This document shows, in pieces, positions 24,242 to 32,995 of a stretch of DNA of 64,000 bases. The stretch comes from Spongiactinospora rosea (GTDB taxonomy: Bacteria > Actinomycetota > Actinomycetes > Streptosporangiales > Streptosporangiaceae). Numbering within the stretch: position 1 is the first letter of the stretch; each line of letters begins with the position of its first letter. The stretch covers positions 1-64,000 of the forward strand of contig NZ_QMEY01000016.1 of the NCBI RefSeq assembly GCF_003315795.1. The letters are read 5' to 3'. The notes under the pieces were generated by a model. It had not been told where the DNA came from, did no database searches, and worked only from the letters and a program-made list of their open reading frames with translations. A program made the translations under genes and the position numbers.

Positions 24242-27200
24242 ATGAAAATGCACCGATTAACATCCGGCTCACCTGGCCGGATACGCCGCCCCGCCGCCCT
24301 GATCGCGGCCCTGACGCTACCGCTCACGCTACTGAGCGGACCCGCCATCGCCCAGGGAGCCGAAACGCCCCCCGCCTCGACCGCCACGCCGGCAGGCGCC
24401 GCCCCAGACCCCGCGCTCAAGAGCGCCTGGGAGAAGGCCGCCAAAACCGGCAAACCCATCGAGGTCCCCGCCCGGTTCACCGAGACCATGAAGGTCTGGG
24501 CCGACCCCAACGGCAAGCACCTCAAAGCCGAACTGCACACCCGCCCCATCCAGCTCAAGAACAAGGCCAGCGGCGCCTGGGAACCCATCGACACCCGCAT
24601 CGTCAACCGTGACGGCAAGCTCCAGGCCGCCCGCGTCAAGACCCCGCTGACCTTCGGCGGCCAGGGTGCCAAGCACCTGGTGACCGCGACCGGCGAGCAC
24701 GGCGGTACCGGCCTGGGCGTGACCCGGGCACTGCCCGAGCCGAAGATATCCGGCAATGCCGTCACCTACCCGGACGCCATCGCCCCCGGCGCCGACCTGG
24801 TGATACAGGCCCAGGCCGACGGTTTCGTCTCCCAGGTGGTCCTCCGGCGCAAACCGGCCGGCCCGGTCACCGTACGCCTGCCGCTCACCCTGCCCCAGGG
24901 CACCGAGTTCGGTAAGACGCCCCAAGGGCTGCCGCAGCTCAAGGACGCCAAGGGCAGGGCCAAGGCCGCGCCCGTCGTGCTGACCGCGACGGACGCCAAG
25001 GTGGAGACCGCCCCCGGCGAAGGCAGGACCTCCCCGGTCAAGGCACAGGTGGAGACCTCCGGCAAGACGCCGGAGCTGGTGTTCACCCCGGACGCGAAGT
25101 TCCTCGCCGACCCGGCGGTGACCTACCCGGTGACCATCGCCGCCGCCTCGGAATGGTTCGGCGGCGGAGCCCCCGAGGACGCCTGGGTCAGCAAGAACGA
25201 CCCCTACAACAACAACGCCGCTGCCGGGTACCTTCGCGCGGGCACCACCCAGACCAGCGCGGACATCGCCCGTGTCTACATGAAGTTCGACACCACGGAC
25301 CCCGTGCTGGAGGGCGCCACCGTCGTCCAGGCCGACCTGCGGATGTGGAACTACAAGTCCGGCGGGCCCAACGGCCAGCTGTGCGGCGACCCGGTGGGCG
25401 CGGGCATCGTGGCCGCGCGCGTCACCGCCCCCTGGACCCTGGACGGGACGGCCGACAGCCTGGACTGGTACAACCAGCCCTCGGCCACCGGCACCGAAGG
25501 GCTGAACCGGGCCGGTTACAACTACGACGCCGACCCCGCGACCTGGTGCGCCAAGGACGACGAGCTCTTCTACCGCGTCACCGGCATGGCCCGCGCCTGG
25601 GTCGAACAGGGCGTGCCCAACCACGGCATGGTGCTGCGGGCCGCCAGCGAGACCGCGGCGATCAACTGGCGTCAGTACTACTCCAGCCAGTTCGGCGGCG
25701 GCCAGCCCTACCCGGGCTATCGCCACCCGCCCGCCCTCATGATCGAGTACATCCCGAGCGTCAAGGAGCACCTGATCGTGCTCCGCACGTACCCGGGCGA
25801 CCAGGAGCCGCCCGCGGCGTCGTACGCCGACGACCGGGCCTGGGTGGCGTCGGGCAACGTCCACTACGACGAGCTTCCCCCGTCGCGCGTCATGACCGAC
25901 GACGAGGCGCTGGCCAACGCCGTGGCCACCAACAGCTCGGCGCAGACCTCCCTGACCGAGGCCTACTATCCGGAAGGGCTCACCGACGAGGAACTGATCG
26001 AGGGGATCGACACGAATCCCGAGGCGCCGCCGGAAGAGCCCGAGCCCGGCACCAACCCTCGCCCCGAGGACGACACAACGCCTCCCACGGTGACGGAGAC
26101 CAGCCCGGCGAGCGGCCAGGCAGGGGTCCCCACCACGACGTCGGTCGTGGCCGTCTTCAGCGAGTACGTCACTGACGCCGCCGTCACCGTCAAGAACCCG
26201 CAAGGGGCGCAGGTCGCGGGGAACGCGGTCCTGGACGCCTCCCACAAGGTGCTGACCTTCACCCCGGACGCGGCGCTGGCCGGCGACACGGCCTACACCG
26301 TCGTGGTGAGCGGCGCCAAGGACATCGCGGAGAACGTGATGACCCCCCGGACGTGGTCCTTCACCACCGCCGCGCCGGACACCGCCCCGCCGGTCGTGTC
26401 GGGGACGAGCCCGGCCGCGAACGCCACCGGAGTGCCGGTCGACGCGCCGGTGCGGGCGACCTTCGGCGAGAAGGTGTCGGGCGCGCAGATCAGCGTCAAG
26501 AACGCCCAGGGCGCCGCGGTCGCGGGCACGTCCGCGATGGACGCCGAGGGTAAGGTGCTGACCTTCACCCCGCAGCAGCGGCTGGCCGGCACCACCGTGT
26601 ACACGGCCGAGGTGAGCGGGGCCAAGGACACCTCAGGCAACGTCATGGCCGCGCCGCACATCTGGTCCTTCACCACGGCCGCGGACGCGCCGCAGCCGAT
26701 CCCGGGGCTGGTGGCCGCGTACGGCATGAACGAGGGCTCGGGCACGAGCGTGGCCGACGCCTCCGGCAAGAACAACACCGGCACCGGCAGCGCCACGACC
26801 TGGGTGAACGGCAAGTACGGCAAGGCGCTGTCGTTCAACGGCTCCTCAAGCTGGGTCACCGTCCAGGACGCCGCGTCGCTGCGGCTGACGACCGGGATGA
26901 CGCTCTCGGCCTGGGTCAACCCGGCCACGGTGTCCTCCTGGAGCCCCGTCGTGGGCAAGGAACTGAGCGAGGAGGCGCTCTCCTACACCCTGTACGCCTC
27001 CAACAGCACGGTCCCCTCCGGCTGGGTGCAGACCGATCCGGAGACCCCCACGACCGTCAACGGGGCCTCTCCCTTGCCGGTCGGCACCTGGAGCCACGTG
27101 GCGCTCACCTACGACGGAGCGGCCCTGCGGTTGTTCGTCAACGGCGCGCAGGCCGGCCAGACCGCACTCAGCGGCGGCCTCCACTCCGACGGCAGCCCGC

Positions 27201-29881
27201 TGCGGATCGGCGGCAACGCCGCCTGGGGCGAGTTCTTCGGCGGCCTGATCGACGAGGTGCGCGTCTACAACCGGGCCCAGAGCGCGACCGAGATCCAGAC
27301 CGACATGAACACCCCCGTCGGCCAGCCGCCGGTACAGGACACCCAGGCGCCGAGCGCGCCCGGCTCGCTCACCGCGACGGGCGGCGCCGGCACCGCGCAA
27401 CTCGCCTGGACGGCCTCGACGGACAACGTGGGCGTGACCGGCTACTCGATCCACCGCTCCACGACGCCGCAGTTCACCCCGTCGGCCGCGAACGCCGTCG
27501 GCTCCTCGACGGCCACCACGTTCACCGACGCGGGCCTGGCCGCCGGGACCTACCACTACCGGGTCCGGGCCTTCGACGCGGCCGGCAACCTCAGCCCGTC
27601 ATCGAACGAGGCCACGGCCACCGTCACGGACCCACCGGCGAACCCGGGCCTGGTGGCCGCCTACGGCATGGAAGAGGGCGCGGGCACCATCGTCGGCGAC
27701 TCCTCCGGGAAGAACAACATCGGCACGGCCACCGACACCACCTGGGCGGCGGCCGGCAGGCACGGCAAGGCACTGTCCTTCAACGGCTCGACCAGCTGGG
27801 TCACCGTCCCGCACGCCCCGTCGCTGCGCATGACCGACACGCTGACGGTGTCGGCCTGGGTGCGGCCCACCGCGTCGGGCGGCTACCGCACCGTGCTGAT
27901 GAAGGAGAACATCACGGACGGCTCCTACACCCTCTACTCCGACTCCGGCGGCTCCCTGCCCATGGGCTCGGTGGAACTCGCCGACGCGCCCCGCGGGGTG
28001 CGGGGCGAGGACCCGCTGCCGCTGAACCAGTGGAGCCACCTGGCCCTCACCTACAACGGCAGCATCGCCTACCTGTACGTCAACGGCGTGGAGGCCGACG
28101 CCTACCCGATCACCGGCGAACTCGTCGACGAGGACGGCGACCTGCGCCTCGGCGGCAACGCCGTCTGGGAAGACGAGTACTTCAGCGGCCTGATCGACGA
28201 GGTGCGCGTCTATAACCGGGCCCAGACCGCGGCCGAGATCCGGGCCGACATGAACAAGCCGGTCGGCGCCGCCCCGCCCGCGCGGCAACAGCGCATGAAC
28301 ATCACCACGAGCTCGGCACCCGAGATCGCCAGGCTGACCGTGGACGACGCCCGCACCGCGGACGGCGTCGCCGTCACCTCCACCCTCACCCCGCGCCTGA
28401 CCACCTGGCTGCCCGCCAGGCGGAGCGGCGAGGCGAAGGTGGACGTCGAAGTCGCCCGTGCCCCTGCTGCCAAAACCGGTGCCAAGACCGGCAAGGTGGA
28501 CAAGCCGGGTGTGGACCGGCGGCCGATCTGGTCCGGTCAGGCCACCGCCGGACCCGGCGACGCGCAGGCCACCCTGCGGGTGCCCAAGGACCGGCTGCGG
28601 GCGGGCTCAGAGGTACGCTGGCGGGCCAGGGTCACCATCGGCGGCGTCACAGGCGACTGGACCGGCTGGCAGGCCATCATGGTCGGCCGGAACCCCAAGG
28701 TCACGGCGCGCGCCGCCACCGCCGACCCGCCGACCACCCCCGATGACCTCAAGACCACCCTGCCCACCGGGGCGGAGCAGCCGAAGTGGGCGACCGTCCA
28801 GGACTGCTACCGGGAGGCCGGGCGCGCGTCCTCCGGCGGCGTCTACGCCCCCAACCGTTTCTCACACTGCCGCCTGACCAGGTTCGTGGTGAACGTCTGG
28901 GAGGGGACACCGGGCAGTACCTCGGCGGTGCTCAGGGGACAGTTGCACGGCTTCCAGATGATGCACACCGGTACCCGTGTCTCCCAGCGGATCCTCCAGG
29001 TGGACAAGAGGATCTCACTGCTGCCCGACAAGAACTGGGGCTACCAGCCCAAGAGGGTGGCCTTCGGCGCAGAGGTACTGAGCACGGTGCCGGCCGACCA
29101 GAACCCGACCATCTGCGACCGCAGGTCGGAATCCGGCATGCTCGGCATGCACACCGTCGCCCAGTGGGCCACGGCGTCGTCGCAGCAACCCGGCTGGCAC
29201 ATGACGGAGACCTACGCCGACCGGGGCAGGGAGGGCTACCACAAACTGGGCAGGTGCACGGTCAACAGCCACGTGCGCGGCGAGAGCCCCTTCGACAAGG
29301 GACCGCGGGAGTTCAGCGGCACGGTCGGCCTCCCCTCCTTCGTCCGCTGCGACGCCTCGCCGACGATCGGCTGGCACAACAAGAACGGCGGCGGCTGCGT
29401 GCACATGAACTCCGTCGCGAAGATGGTCATGCGGCTGGACGACGTCAACCCGCGGGGAGTCGGCTTCAAGGACATCTATCACCACGTCTCGACGGCCTTC
29501 CACAATCCGGACCAGACCTACCCTCTGGCCGGCGGGAAGTCGTTCCCCGACACCGAGAACGAACGCAAGAACATTCCCGGGAAGAGCATCGCGTCAAGGC
29601 TGACCCGGGCGGCGTTCAAGGCCACGAAGGAAGCGAATTACGCGGCGACGGCCAGTGTCTGCAAGAACGAGGTCCCGGTGGAGGATGAGAACAAGAAGAG
29701 CTGCGACGAGTTCCCCTTCGAGTCGACCTATCAAGGGGCGGCGCGGGCGAATCCCGACCACAACTTCTCCGTCGCCAGGATCAACGAGACCATGAACAAG
29801 CAGCACGGCAACGTGCTGAAAGCCTGGTACTGGAACAACCGGATCATCAACAAGGACGGTTTCTACATCGAGCTCCCGTAG
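24242..29881 (+). CDS. Large secreted multidomain protein with C-terminal NucA/NucB-like nuclease (polymorphic toxin candidate)
   Basis: This 1879-residue protein has a signal peptide (residues 1-40), a region with a DNRLRE-like fold at about 300-500 (DAWVSKNDPYNNNAAAGYLRAG), two bacterial Ig-like domains (about 610-815, both with LTFTPD/Q...WSFTTA), LamG (about 820-1020), an FN3 domain (about 1035-1125), a second LamG (about 1130-1335) and a linker. The last ~150 residues look like the NucA/NucB DNase family: SCDEFPFESTYQGAA, NFSVARINETMNKQHGNVL and KDGFYIELP, with the family's CDExPF acidic motif near residue 1820. It would bind surfaces outside the cell and cut nucleic acid. Two candidate immunity genes follow. 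There are no RHS repeats. Confidence 0.85.
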   Translation: MKMHRLTSGSPGRIRRPAALIAALTLPLTLLSGPAIAQGAETPPASTATPAGAAPDPALKSAWEKAAKTGKPIEVPARFTETMKVWADPNGKHLKAELHTRPIQLKNKASGAWEPIDTRIVNRDGKLQAARVKTPLTFGGQGAKHLVTATGEHGGTGLGVTRALPEPKISGNAVTYPDAIAPGADLVIQAQADGFVSQVVLRRKPAGPVTVRLPLTLPQGTEFGKTPQGLPQLKDAKGRAKAAPVVLTATDAKVETAPGEGRTSPVKAQVETSGKTPELVFTPDAKFLADPAVTYPVTIAAASEWFGGGAPEDAWVSKNDPYNNNAAAGYLRAGTTQTSADIARVYMKFDTTDPVLEGATVVQADLRMWNYKSGGPNGQLCGDPVGAGIVAARVTAPWTLDGTADSLDWYNQPSATGTEGLNRAGYNYDADPATWCAKDDELFYRVTGMARAWVEQGVPNHGMVLRAASETAAINWRQYYSSQFGGGQPYPGYRHPPALMIEYIPSVKEHLIVLRTYPGDQEPPAASYADDRAWVASGNVHYDELPPSRVMTDDEALANAVATNSSAQTSLTEAYYPEGLTDEELIEGIDTNPEAPPEEPEPGTNPRPEDDTTPPTVTETSPASGQAGVPTTTSVVAVFSEYVTDAAVTVKNPQGAQVAGNAVLDASHKVLTFTPDAALAGDTAYTVVVSGAKDIAENVMTPRTWSFTTAAPDTAPPVVSGTSPAANATGVPVDAPVRATFGEKVSGAQISVKNAQGAAVAGTSAMDAEGKVLTFTPQQRLAGTTVYTAEVSGAKDTSGNVMAAPHIWSFTTAADAPQPIPGLVAAYGMNEGSGTSVADASGKNNTGTGSATTWVNGKYGKALSFNGSSSWVTVQDAASLRLTTGMTLSAWVNPATVSSWSPVVGKELSEEALSYTLYASNSTVPSGWVQTDPETPTTVNGASPLPVGTWSHVALTYDGAALRLFVNGAQAGQTALSGGLHSDGSPLRIGGNAAWGEFFGGLIDEVRVYNRAQSATEIQTDMNTPVGQPPVQDTQAPSAPGSLTATGGAGTAQLAWTASTDNVGVTGYSIHRSTTPQFTPSAANAVGSSTATTFTDAGLAAGTYHYRVRAFDAAGNLSPSSNEATATVTDPPANPGLVAAYGMEEGAGTIVGDSSGKNNIGTATDTTWAAAGRHGKALSFNGSTSWVTVPHAPSLRMTDTLTVSAWVRPTASGGYRTVLMKENITDGSYTLYSDSGGSLPMGSVELADAPRGVRGEDPLPLNQWSHLALTYNGSIAYLYVNGVEADAYPITGELVDEDGDLRLGGNAVWEDEYFSGLIDEVRVYNRAQTAAEIRADMNKPVGAAPPARQQRMNITTSSAPEIARLTVDDARTADGVAVTSTLTPRLTTWLPARRSGEAKVDVEVARAPAAKTGAKTGKVDKPGVDRRPIWSGQATAGPGDAQATLRVPKDRLRAGSEVRWRARVTIGGVTGDWTGWQAIMVGRNPKVTARAATADPPTTPDDLKTTLPTGAEQPKWATVQDCYREAGRASSGGVYAPNRFSHCRLTRFVVNVWEGTPGSTSAVLRGQLHGFQMMHTGTRVSQRILQVDKRISLLPDKNWGYQPKRVAFGAEVLSTVPADQNPTICDRRSESGMLGMHTVAQWATASSQQPGWHMTETYADRGREGYHKLGRCTVNSHVRGESPFDKGPREFSGTVGLPSFVRCDASPTIGWHNKNGGGCVHMNSVAKMVMRLDDVNPRGVGFKDIYHHVSTAFHNPDQTYPLAGGKSFPDTENERKNIPGKSIASRLTRAAFKATKEANYAATASVCKNEVPVEDENKKSCDEFPFESTYQGAARANPDHNFSVARINETMNKQHGNVLKAWYWNNRIINKDGFYIELP

Positions 29882-29906
29882 CGCCGTGACCGTCCGATGA
29901 GGTGGG

Positions 29907-29938
29907 ATGGGGTCGCCGCGCCCGCGCGGTGACCCCAT
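29907..29938 (+). terminator. Hairpin between toxin and first immunity gene
   Basis: ATGGGGTC (29907-29914) pairs with GACCCCAT (29931-29938), with the inner GCCGCG/CGCGGT also paired, giving a 14-bp stem. It suggests the immunity gene can be expressed apart from the toxin. Confidence 0.65.
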
Positions 29939-29978
29939 TCCGACGTCGCCCCACCCCCGAACCGCGAAGGCAGGCAGC

Positions 29979-30410
29979 ATGGCCGCATTGATCAGTGAGT
30001 TACTGGACGACGACGCGACCCATGGCTTCGTCGGGGTGGTGGATGCCGATGCCGAGGAATCCCCTGACGAGTCCGCCATCGAGCCGGGAGGATGGGCCGC
30101 GGCCAAGGACAACTGGATCGCCATCGACGAGCCGATCGAGCAGGGGTGCCTCGTCAGGTACGAGTTGTGGGACGGCGAGCCGCCGGCGCCCCCGCCTGGG
30201 GTATCGACCTGGCAGGGGACCGTCTATCTGGAGTCCGGGATCATCCAGCCCGAGGACATCGCCGGCAGCGATCTGACCGGCAGAAGATTCGATCTCGGCC
30301 GGCCCGGCCGACGGTGGAACGTCCGCGCCCACCGCGATCGTCTCGGCTACGGGGCGTTCCCGCCGGAGGTCGTCCAGCGGACGTTGATCACCCTGCAGTT
30401 CTGGGCGTGA
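29979..30410 (+). CDS. Candidate immunity protein 1 (ComJ/Nin-like layout)
   Basis: This 143-residue protein has no signal peptide. The order of motifs is W...AAKDNWIAIDE, GCLVRYELWDG, TWQGTVYLESG, RRFDLGRPGRRWNVRAHR, and a terminal TLITLQFW. The gene at 30759 encodes a clear homolog with the same motifs. A nuclease toxin ending just upstream makes an immunity role likely. In Bacillus, NucA is inhibited by Nin (ComJ), and the beta-rich layout here is similar, but I infer this from pattern and context only. The start is ATG 29979, with AAGGCAGG upstream. Confidence 0.65.
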   Translation: MAALISELLDDDATHGFVGVVDADAEESPDESAIEPGGWAAAKDNWIAIDEPIEQGCLVRYELWDGEPPAPPPGVSTWQGTVYLESGIIQPEDIAGSDLTGRRFDLGRPGRRWNVRAHRDRLGYGAFPPEVVQRTLITLQFWA

Positions 30411-30540
30411 GAGGCCGAGCACGGCGGCCGAGGTCCAGAAGGAGCCGGGGTCGGCGCCGAGCAGCCCAAGAACACCCCAGGCGGTAGCTGGAACAAGTTG
30501 CCAGGGCATAACGGCGTCTCCAAAAAGGAAACCCGACCCG

Positions 30541-30663
30541 TCGGATCTGGATGATCCGGATTGCGATGAGTTTCCATTCGCCTCGACCCTGCAAGGGGCG
30601 GCACGTGCCAGCCCTCGGCACAACTTTTCGGCCGTCTGGACAGACGAAACCGAGAATACTGGG
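30541..30663 (+). pseudogene. Stranded fragment of a second NucA/NucB-like toxin tip
   Basis: Between the two immunity genes one frame encodes DPDCDEFPFASTLQGAARAS and then PRHNFSAVW. This is the nuclease signature of the big toxin (CDEFPFESTYQGAARAN, PDHNFSVAR). Similarity stops soon after ETEN, and there is no start codon or ribosome binding site. It is the remains of an alternative toxin C-terminus, left beside its own immunity gene, as seen in polymorphic toxin loci after tip replacement. Confidence 0.75.
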
Positions 30664-30758
30664 TCGATCTCCAGTGGCCTCATAGGCTTGGCCGGGCCGC
30701 GCTGGGCGGTCCGGCCAAGCCGCACTCCCGCCTGTGACGTATTGGAATATCCTCAGCC

Positions 30759-31205
30759 ATGGCCGGTATTATCGCCGAACTTCTCGACCCGAACGAGATA
30801 TCGAAGTATCTGCACGGTGTCTCGGACGCCGAGGAGACGTGGGCACTCTACGACATCAGCGGCGATCCGGCGGAGTGGATCACGGCCGGCGAGAACGGGA
30901 TCGTGATCAACGAGCGCCGGAGCGAGAGGTGCCTGATCAAGTACGAACTCTGGGACGACGCGCCCCCGCTCCTCGCCTCCTGGGACAGGACCTGGACCGG
31001 AAGCGTGCGCTTCACAACGGGGCGAGTGACCGCGATCAGCGGAGCCTCGGGCGGTACGTCCTACGGCGAGGAATTCGACCTCGGCCGGCCGGACGGCGAC
31101 TGGAATGCCAGGATCTACCGTAAATCCCTCGGGCATGAAGACTTCACGACACACATAGTCAGCTTCACTCTGCTGAAGATACAGTTCTGGACCGCATCGC
31201 CATAA
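30759..31205 (+). CDS. Candidate immunity protein 2, homolog of protein 1
   Basis: This 148-residue protein shares with the upstream copy the motifs ENGIVINE, RCLIKYELWDD, TWTGSVRF, EEFDLGRPDGDWNARIYRKSLGHEDF and LLKIQFW. No signal peptide is seen. It follows directly on the stranded toxin tip, so it probably protected against that ancestral variant. ATG 30759 is preferred because MAGIIAELLD matches MAALISELLD of copy 1; the Shine-Dalgarno is weak. Confidence 0.65.
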   Translation: MAGIIAELLDPNEISKYLHGVSDAEETWALYDISGDPAEWITAGENGIVINERRSERCLIKYELWDDAPPLLASWDRTWTGSVRFTTGRVTAISGASGGTSYGEEFDLGRPDGDWNARIYRKSLGHEDFTTHIVSFTLLKIQFWTASP

Positions 31206-31300
31206 GAAAGGCGGTCCACCCGGTAGGACTGAAGGTGAGGCTGGGGTCTTGCAGCATCTGGCGGGTCCGCATCGACACCTGACCCGAGCCCCTGTCCAGG

Positions 31301-32527
31301 TCAGACGGTCAAGCTCAGCCAGGAGGCCAGATGGCTGAGATCGGGGTTGGAGCGGCGATGCAGGCTGATCAGCACACGAGCGGTCTCTCGGACCATGGGG
31401 TGATAGCGGGTCTGCTCGGGCGCGATCTGCCGGGCCCGCCGCAGCGCGTGCAGGACAGCGGGCCGGTCGCCGGCCATCAGATGAGCGCGGGCCAGGTCGA
31501 TGTAATGGTGCCCGGCTCGTGTCGGTGGCACTGAGGCCGGCGGGACATAGGACTTGCCAAGCGCGATGGCCTGGTCGACGTGGCCCAGCTCGACCTGGGC
31601 GGCGACCGCATGGATGTGGATGTTGGCCGGGCCGAAGGTCAGGTGATAATGCTGCTGGTCGTCGGTGCCGAGGTCGGCGGCCAGGCGATGAGCGGCCCGC
31701 AGGTGCTCCTCGACGGTGGCGGCCTCACCGGCCCGGGAGGCCAGCGTGATCGCTCGAAGGTGCATGCTACCGGCCAGCACGATCGCGGCCGGGTCGGCTT
31801 GCAAGTGGGGATCCAGGGCGACCCGGGCGCGATCCAGCAGGTGCAGGCCGTGGTCGTAGTCGCCCGCCGCCTGGAAGGAGTTGGCGCGCGTCCAGTCGGC
31901 CAGGCCCACGGCGAGGGGGTCTTCGGACTGGGCGGCGGCCCAGGCGAGCTTGTGCTCGATGGACTCCGACAGGTCGCTGTAGCCGAGCCGGTACGCCAGG
32001 CCGTGGGCGGCGTAGTAGCCGGAAACCAGCAGCCCGGACGCGGTACGGCGGTTGCGACCGGTGGTGCTGAGCACGGCGGAGGTCAGTTCACGCAGCAGGC
32101 CGGGGAGGAGCGCGCCGAGGCGGGTGTAGAGGCCGCGACTACGCAGCTCGGAGATGGCCGAGATCTCGGCGCGAAGGGCGGCCAGTGGGCGGACGGCGTC
32201 TTGCTCTCCGGGCGGCAGGTCGTAGGCGCGCAGCGCGGGGCGTAGTTCTTCGATCGGGGCATGGGTGGCGGCGGCGTCGTACGGCTGGCCGTGGATGCGT
32301 TCGATCGGGACGCGCAGGGCGCGGGCGACGGCGGTGACCAGAGCGTGGGAGGCGGGCCGGTCCCCGACCTCCACCTTGGACAGCAGGCTCTTGGAGACGT
32401 TGGCGCGCTGAGCGAGCTGGTCCTGGGTGAGCCCGGCGGCTTTCCGCAGCACCGCGATGTTCGCGCCGGCGACAGCGGTGCCAGGCTGATCAGGGGTGGC
32501 GAGGTGACCGGTGGTGTCGCTGGCCAT
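31301..32527 (-). CDS. XRE-family regulator with TPR-like C-terminus
   Basis: This 408-residue protein has an N-terminal HTH at about residues 24-78 (LRKAAGLTQDQLAQRANVSKSLLSKVEVGDRPAS) and a long helical region with TPR-like character to the end. Such regulators often control neighbouring actinobacterial biosynthetic genes. GGGAGGA precedes the ATG. It is divergent from the RiPP precursor, with 174 bp between them holding a repeated GTGCAA. It converges with immunity gene 2. Confidence 0.87.
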   Translation of the reverse strand: MASDTTGHLATPDQPGTAVAGANIAVLRKAAGLTQDQLAQRANVSKSLLSKVEVGDRPASHALVTAVARALRVPIERIHGQPYDAAATHAPIEELRPALRAYDLPPGEQDAVRPLAALRAEISAISELRSRGLYTRLGALLPGLLRELTSAVLSTTGRNRRTASGLLVSGYYAAHGLAYRLGYSDLSESIEHKLAWAAAQSEDPLAVGLADWTRANSFQAAGDYDHGLHLLDRARVALDPHLQADPAAIVLAGSMHLRAITLASRAGEAATVEEHLRAAHRLAADLGTDDQQHYHLTFGPANIHIHAVAAQVELGHVDQAIALGKSYVPPASVPPTRAGHHYIDLARAHLMAGDRPAVLHALRRARQIAPEQTRYHPMVRETARVLISLHRRSNPDLSHLASWLSLTV

Positions 32528-32623
32528 CGACGGATCCTCCCGGTGAGAGTCGGGGCGGTTGGTTTCAGCGTAGGCGGCATCTTCTCACCTCGCCCAGAAG
32601 CATCGGTCGCGGATCGGCGCGGT

Positions 32624-32640
32624 GTGCAAGTTCAGTGCAA
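32624..32640. promoter_or_regulatory. Direct repeat GTGCAA x2 in the XRE/RiPP intergenic region
   Basis: GTGCAA at 32624-32629 and 32635-32640 repeat with an 11-bp period, one helical turn. It lies between the divergent regulator and precursor genes, a natural place for the XRE operator. Confidence 0.4.
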
Positions 32641-32701
32641 CCTCGGAGCCAGATCTCGGTCTTTCCTGGAGCCAACATCCACTGCTCCGAAGGAGGAGCC
32701 G

Positions 32702-32902
32702 ATGACCATCACCGACCTCGACCTCGGCACCAGTGATCTGGAGGAGATGTTCCGGGCGCCCGACTCGCAGGTGCCGGCCACCGGCCAGTTGTTCACCGGC
32801 AAGCCCACCTACGTCGTGCAGCGACCGGAGATCCGCAACGAATACAAGAAGGCGTCGGGTTCGTCGGACGGGGCCAGGACCTACGACACGACGGCTACGT
32901 GA
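32702..32902 (+). CDS. RiPP precursor peptide candidate (lasso-like)
   Basis: This 66-residue peptide has an acidic N-terminal leader (MTITDLDLGTSDLEEMF) and a C-terminal part with Tyr37, Pro42 and Ile44, loosely like the lasso leader pattern Y..P.L. The C-terminus reads GSSDGARTYDTTAT. A core starting at Ser54 would put Asp62 at ring position 9, with Ser52 at -2; a start at Ser55 would give an 8-residue ring. AAGGAGGAG precedes the ATG. A lasso-cyclase-like gene follows after 93 bp. No leader peptidase or RRE gene is nearby, so the product type is uncertain. Confidence 0.6.
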   Translation: MTITDLDLGTSDLEEMFRAPDSQVPATGQLFTGKPTYVVQRPEIRNEYKKASGSSDGARTYDTTAT

Positions 32903-32995
32903 TCGACGCCGCCTCCGCTGCGCTCCACAGCCCGGCCGCTACGCCTATCGGGGGCGGCCGGGTCCTCCCCTGGCCCTGACGAAGGAGAGACGGCT

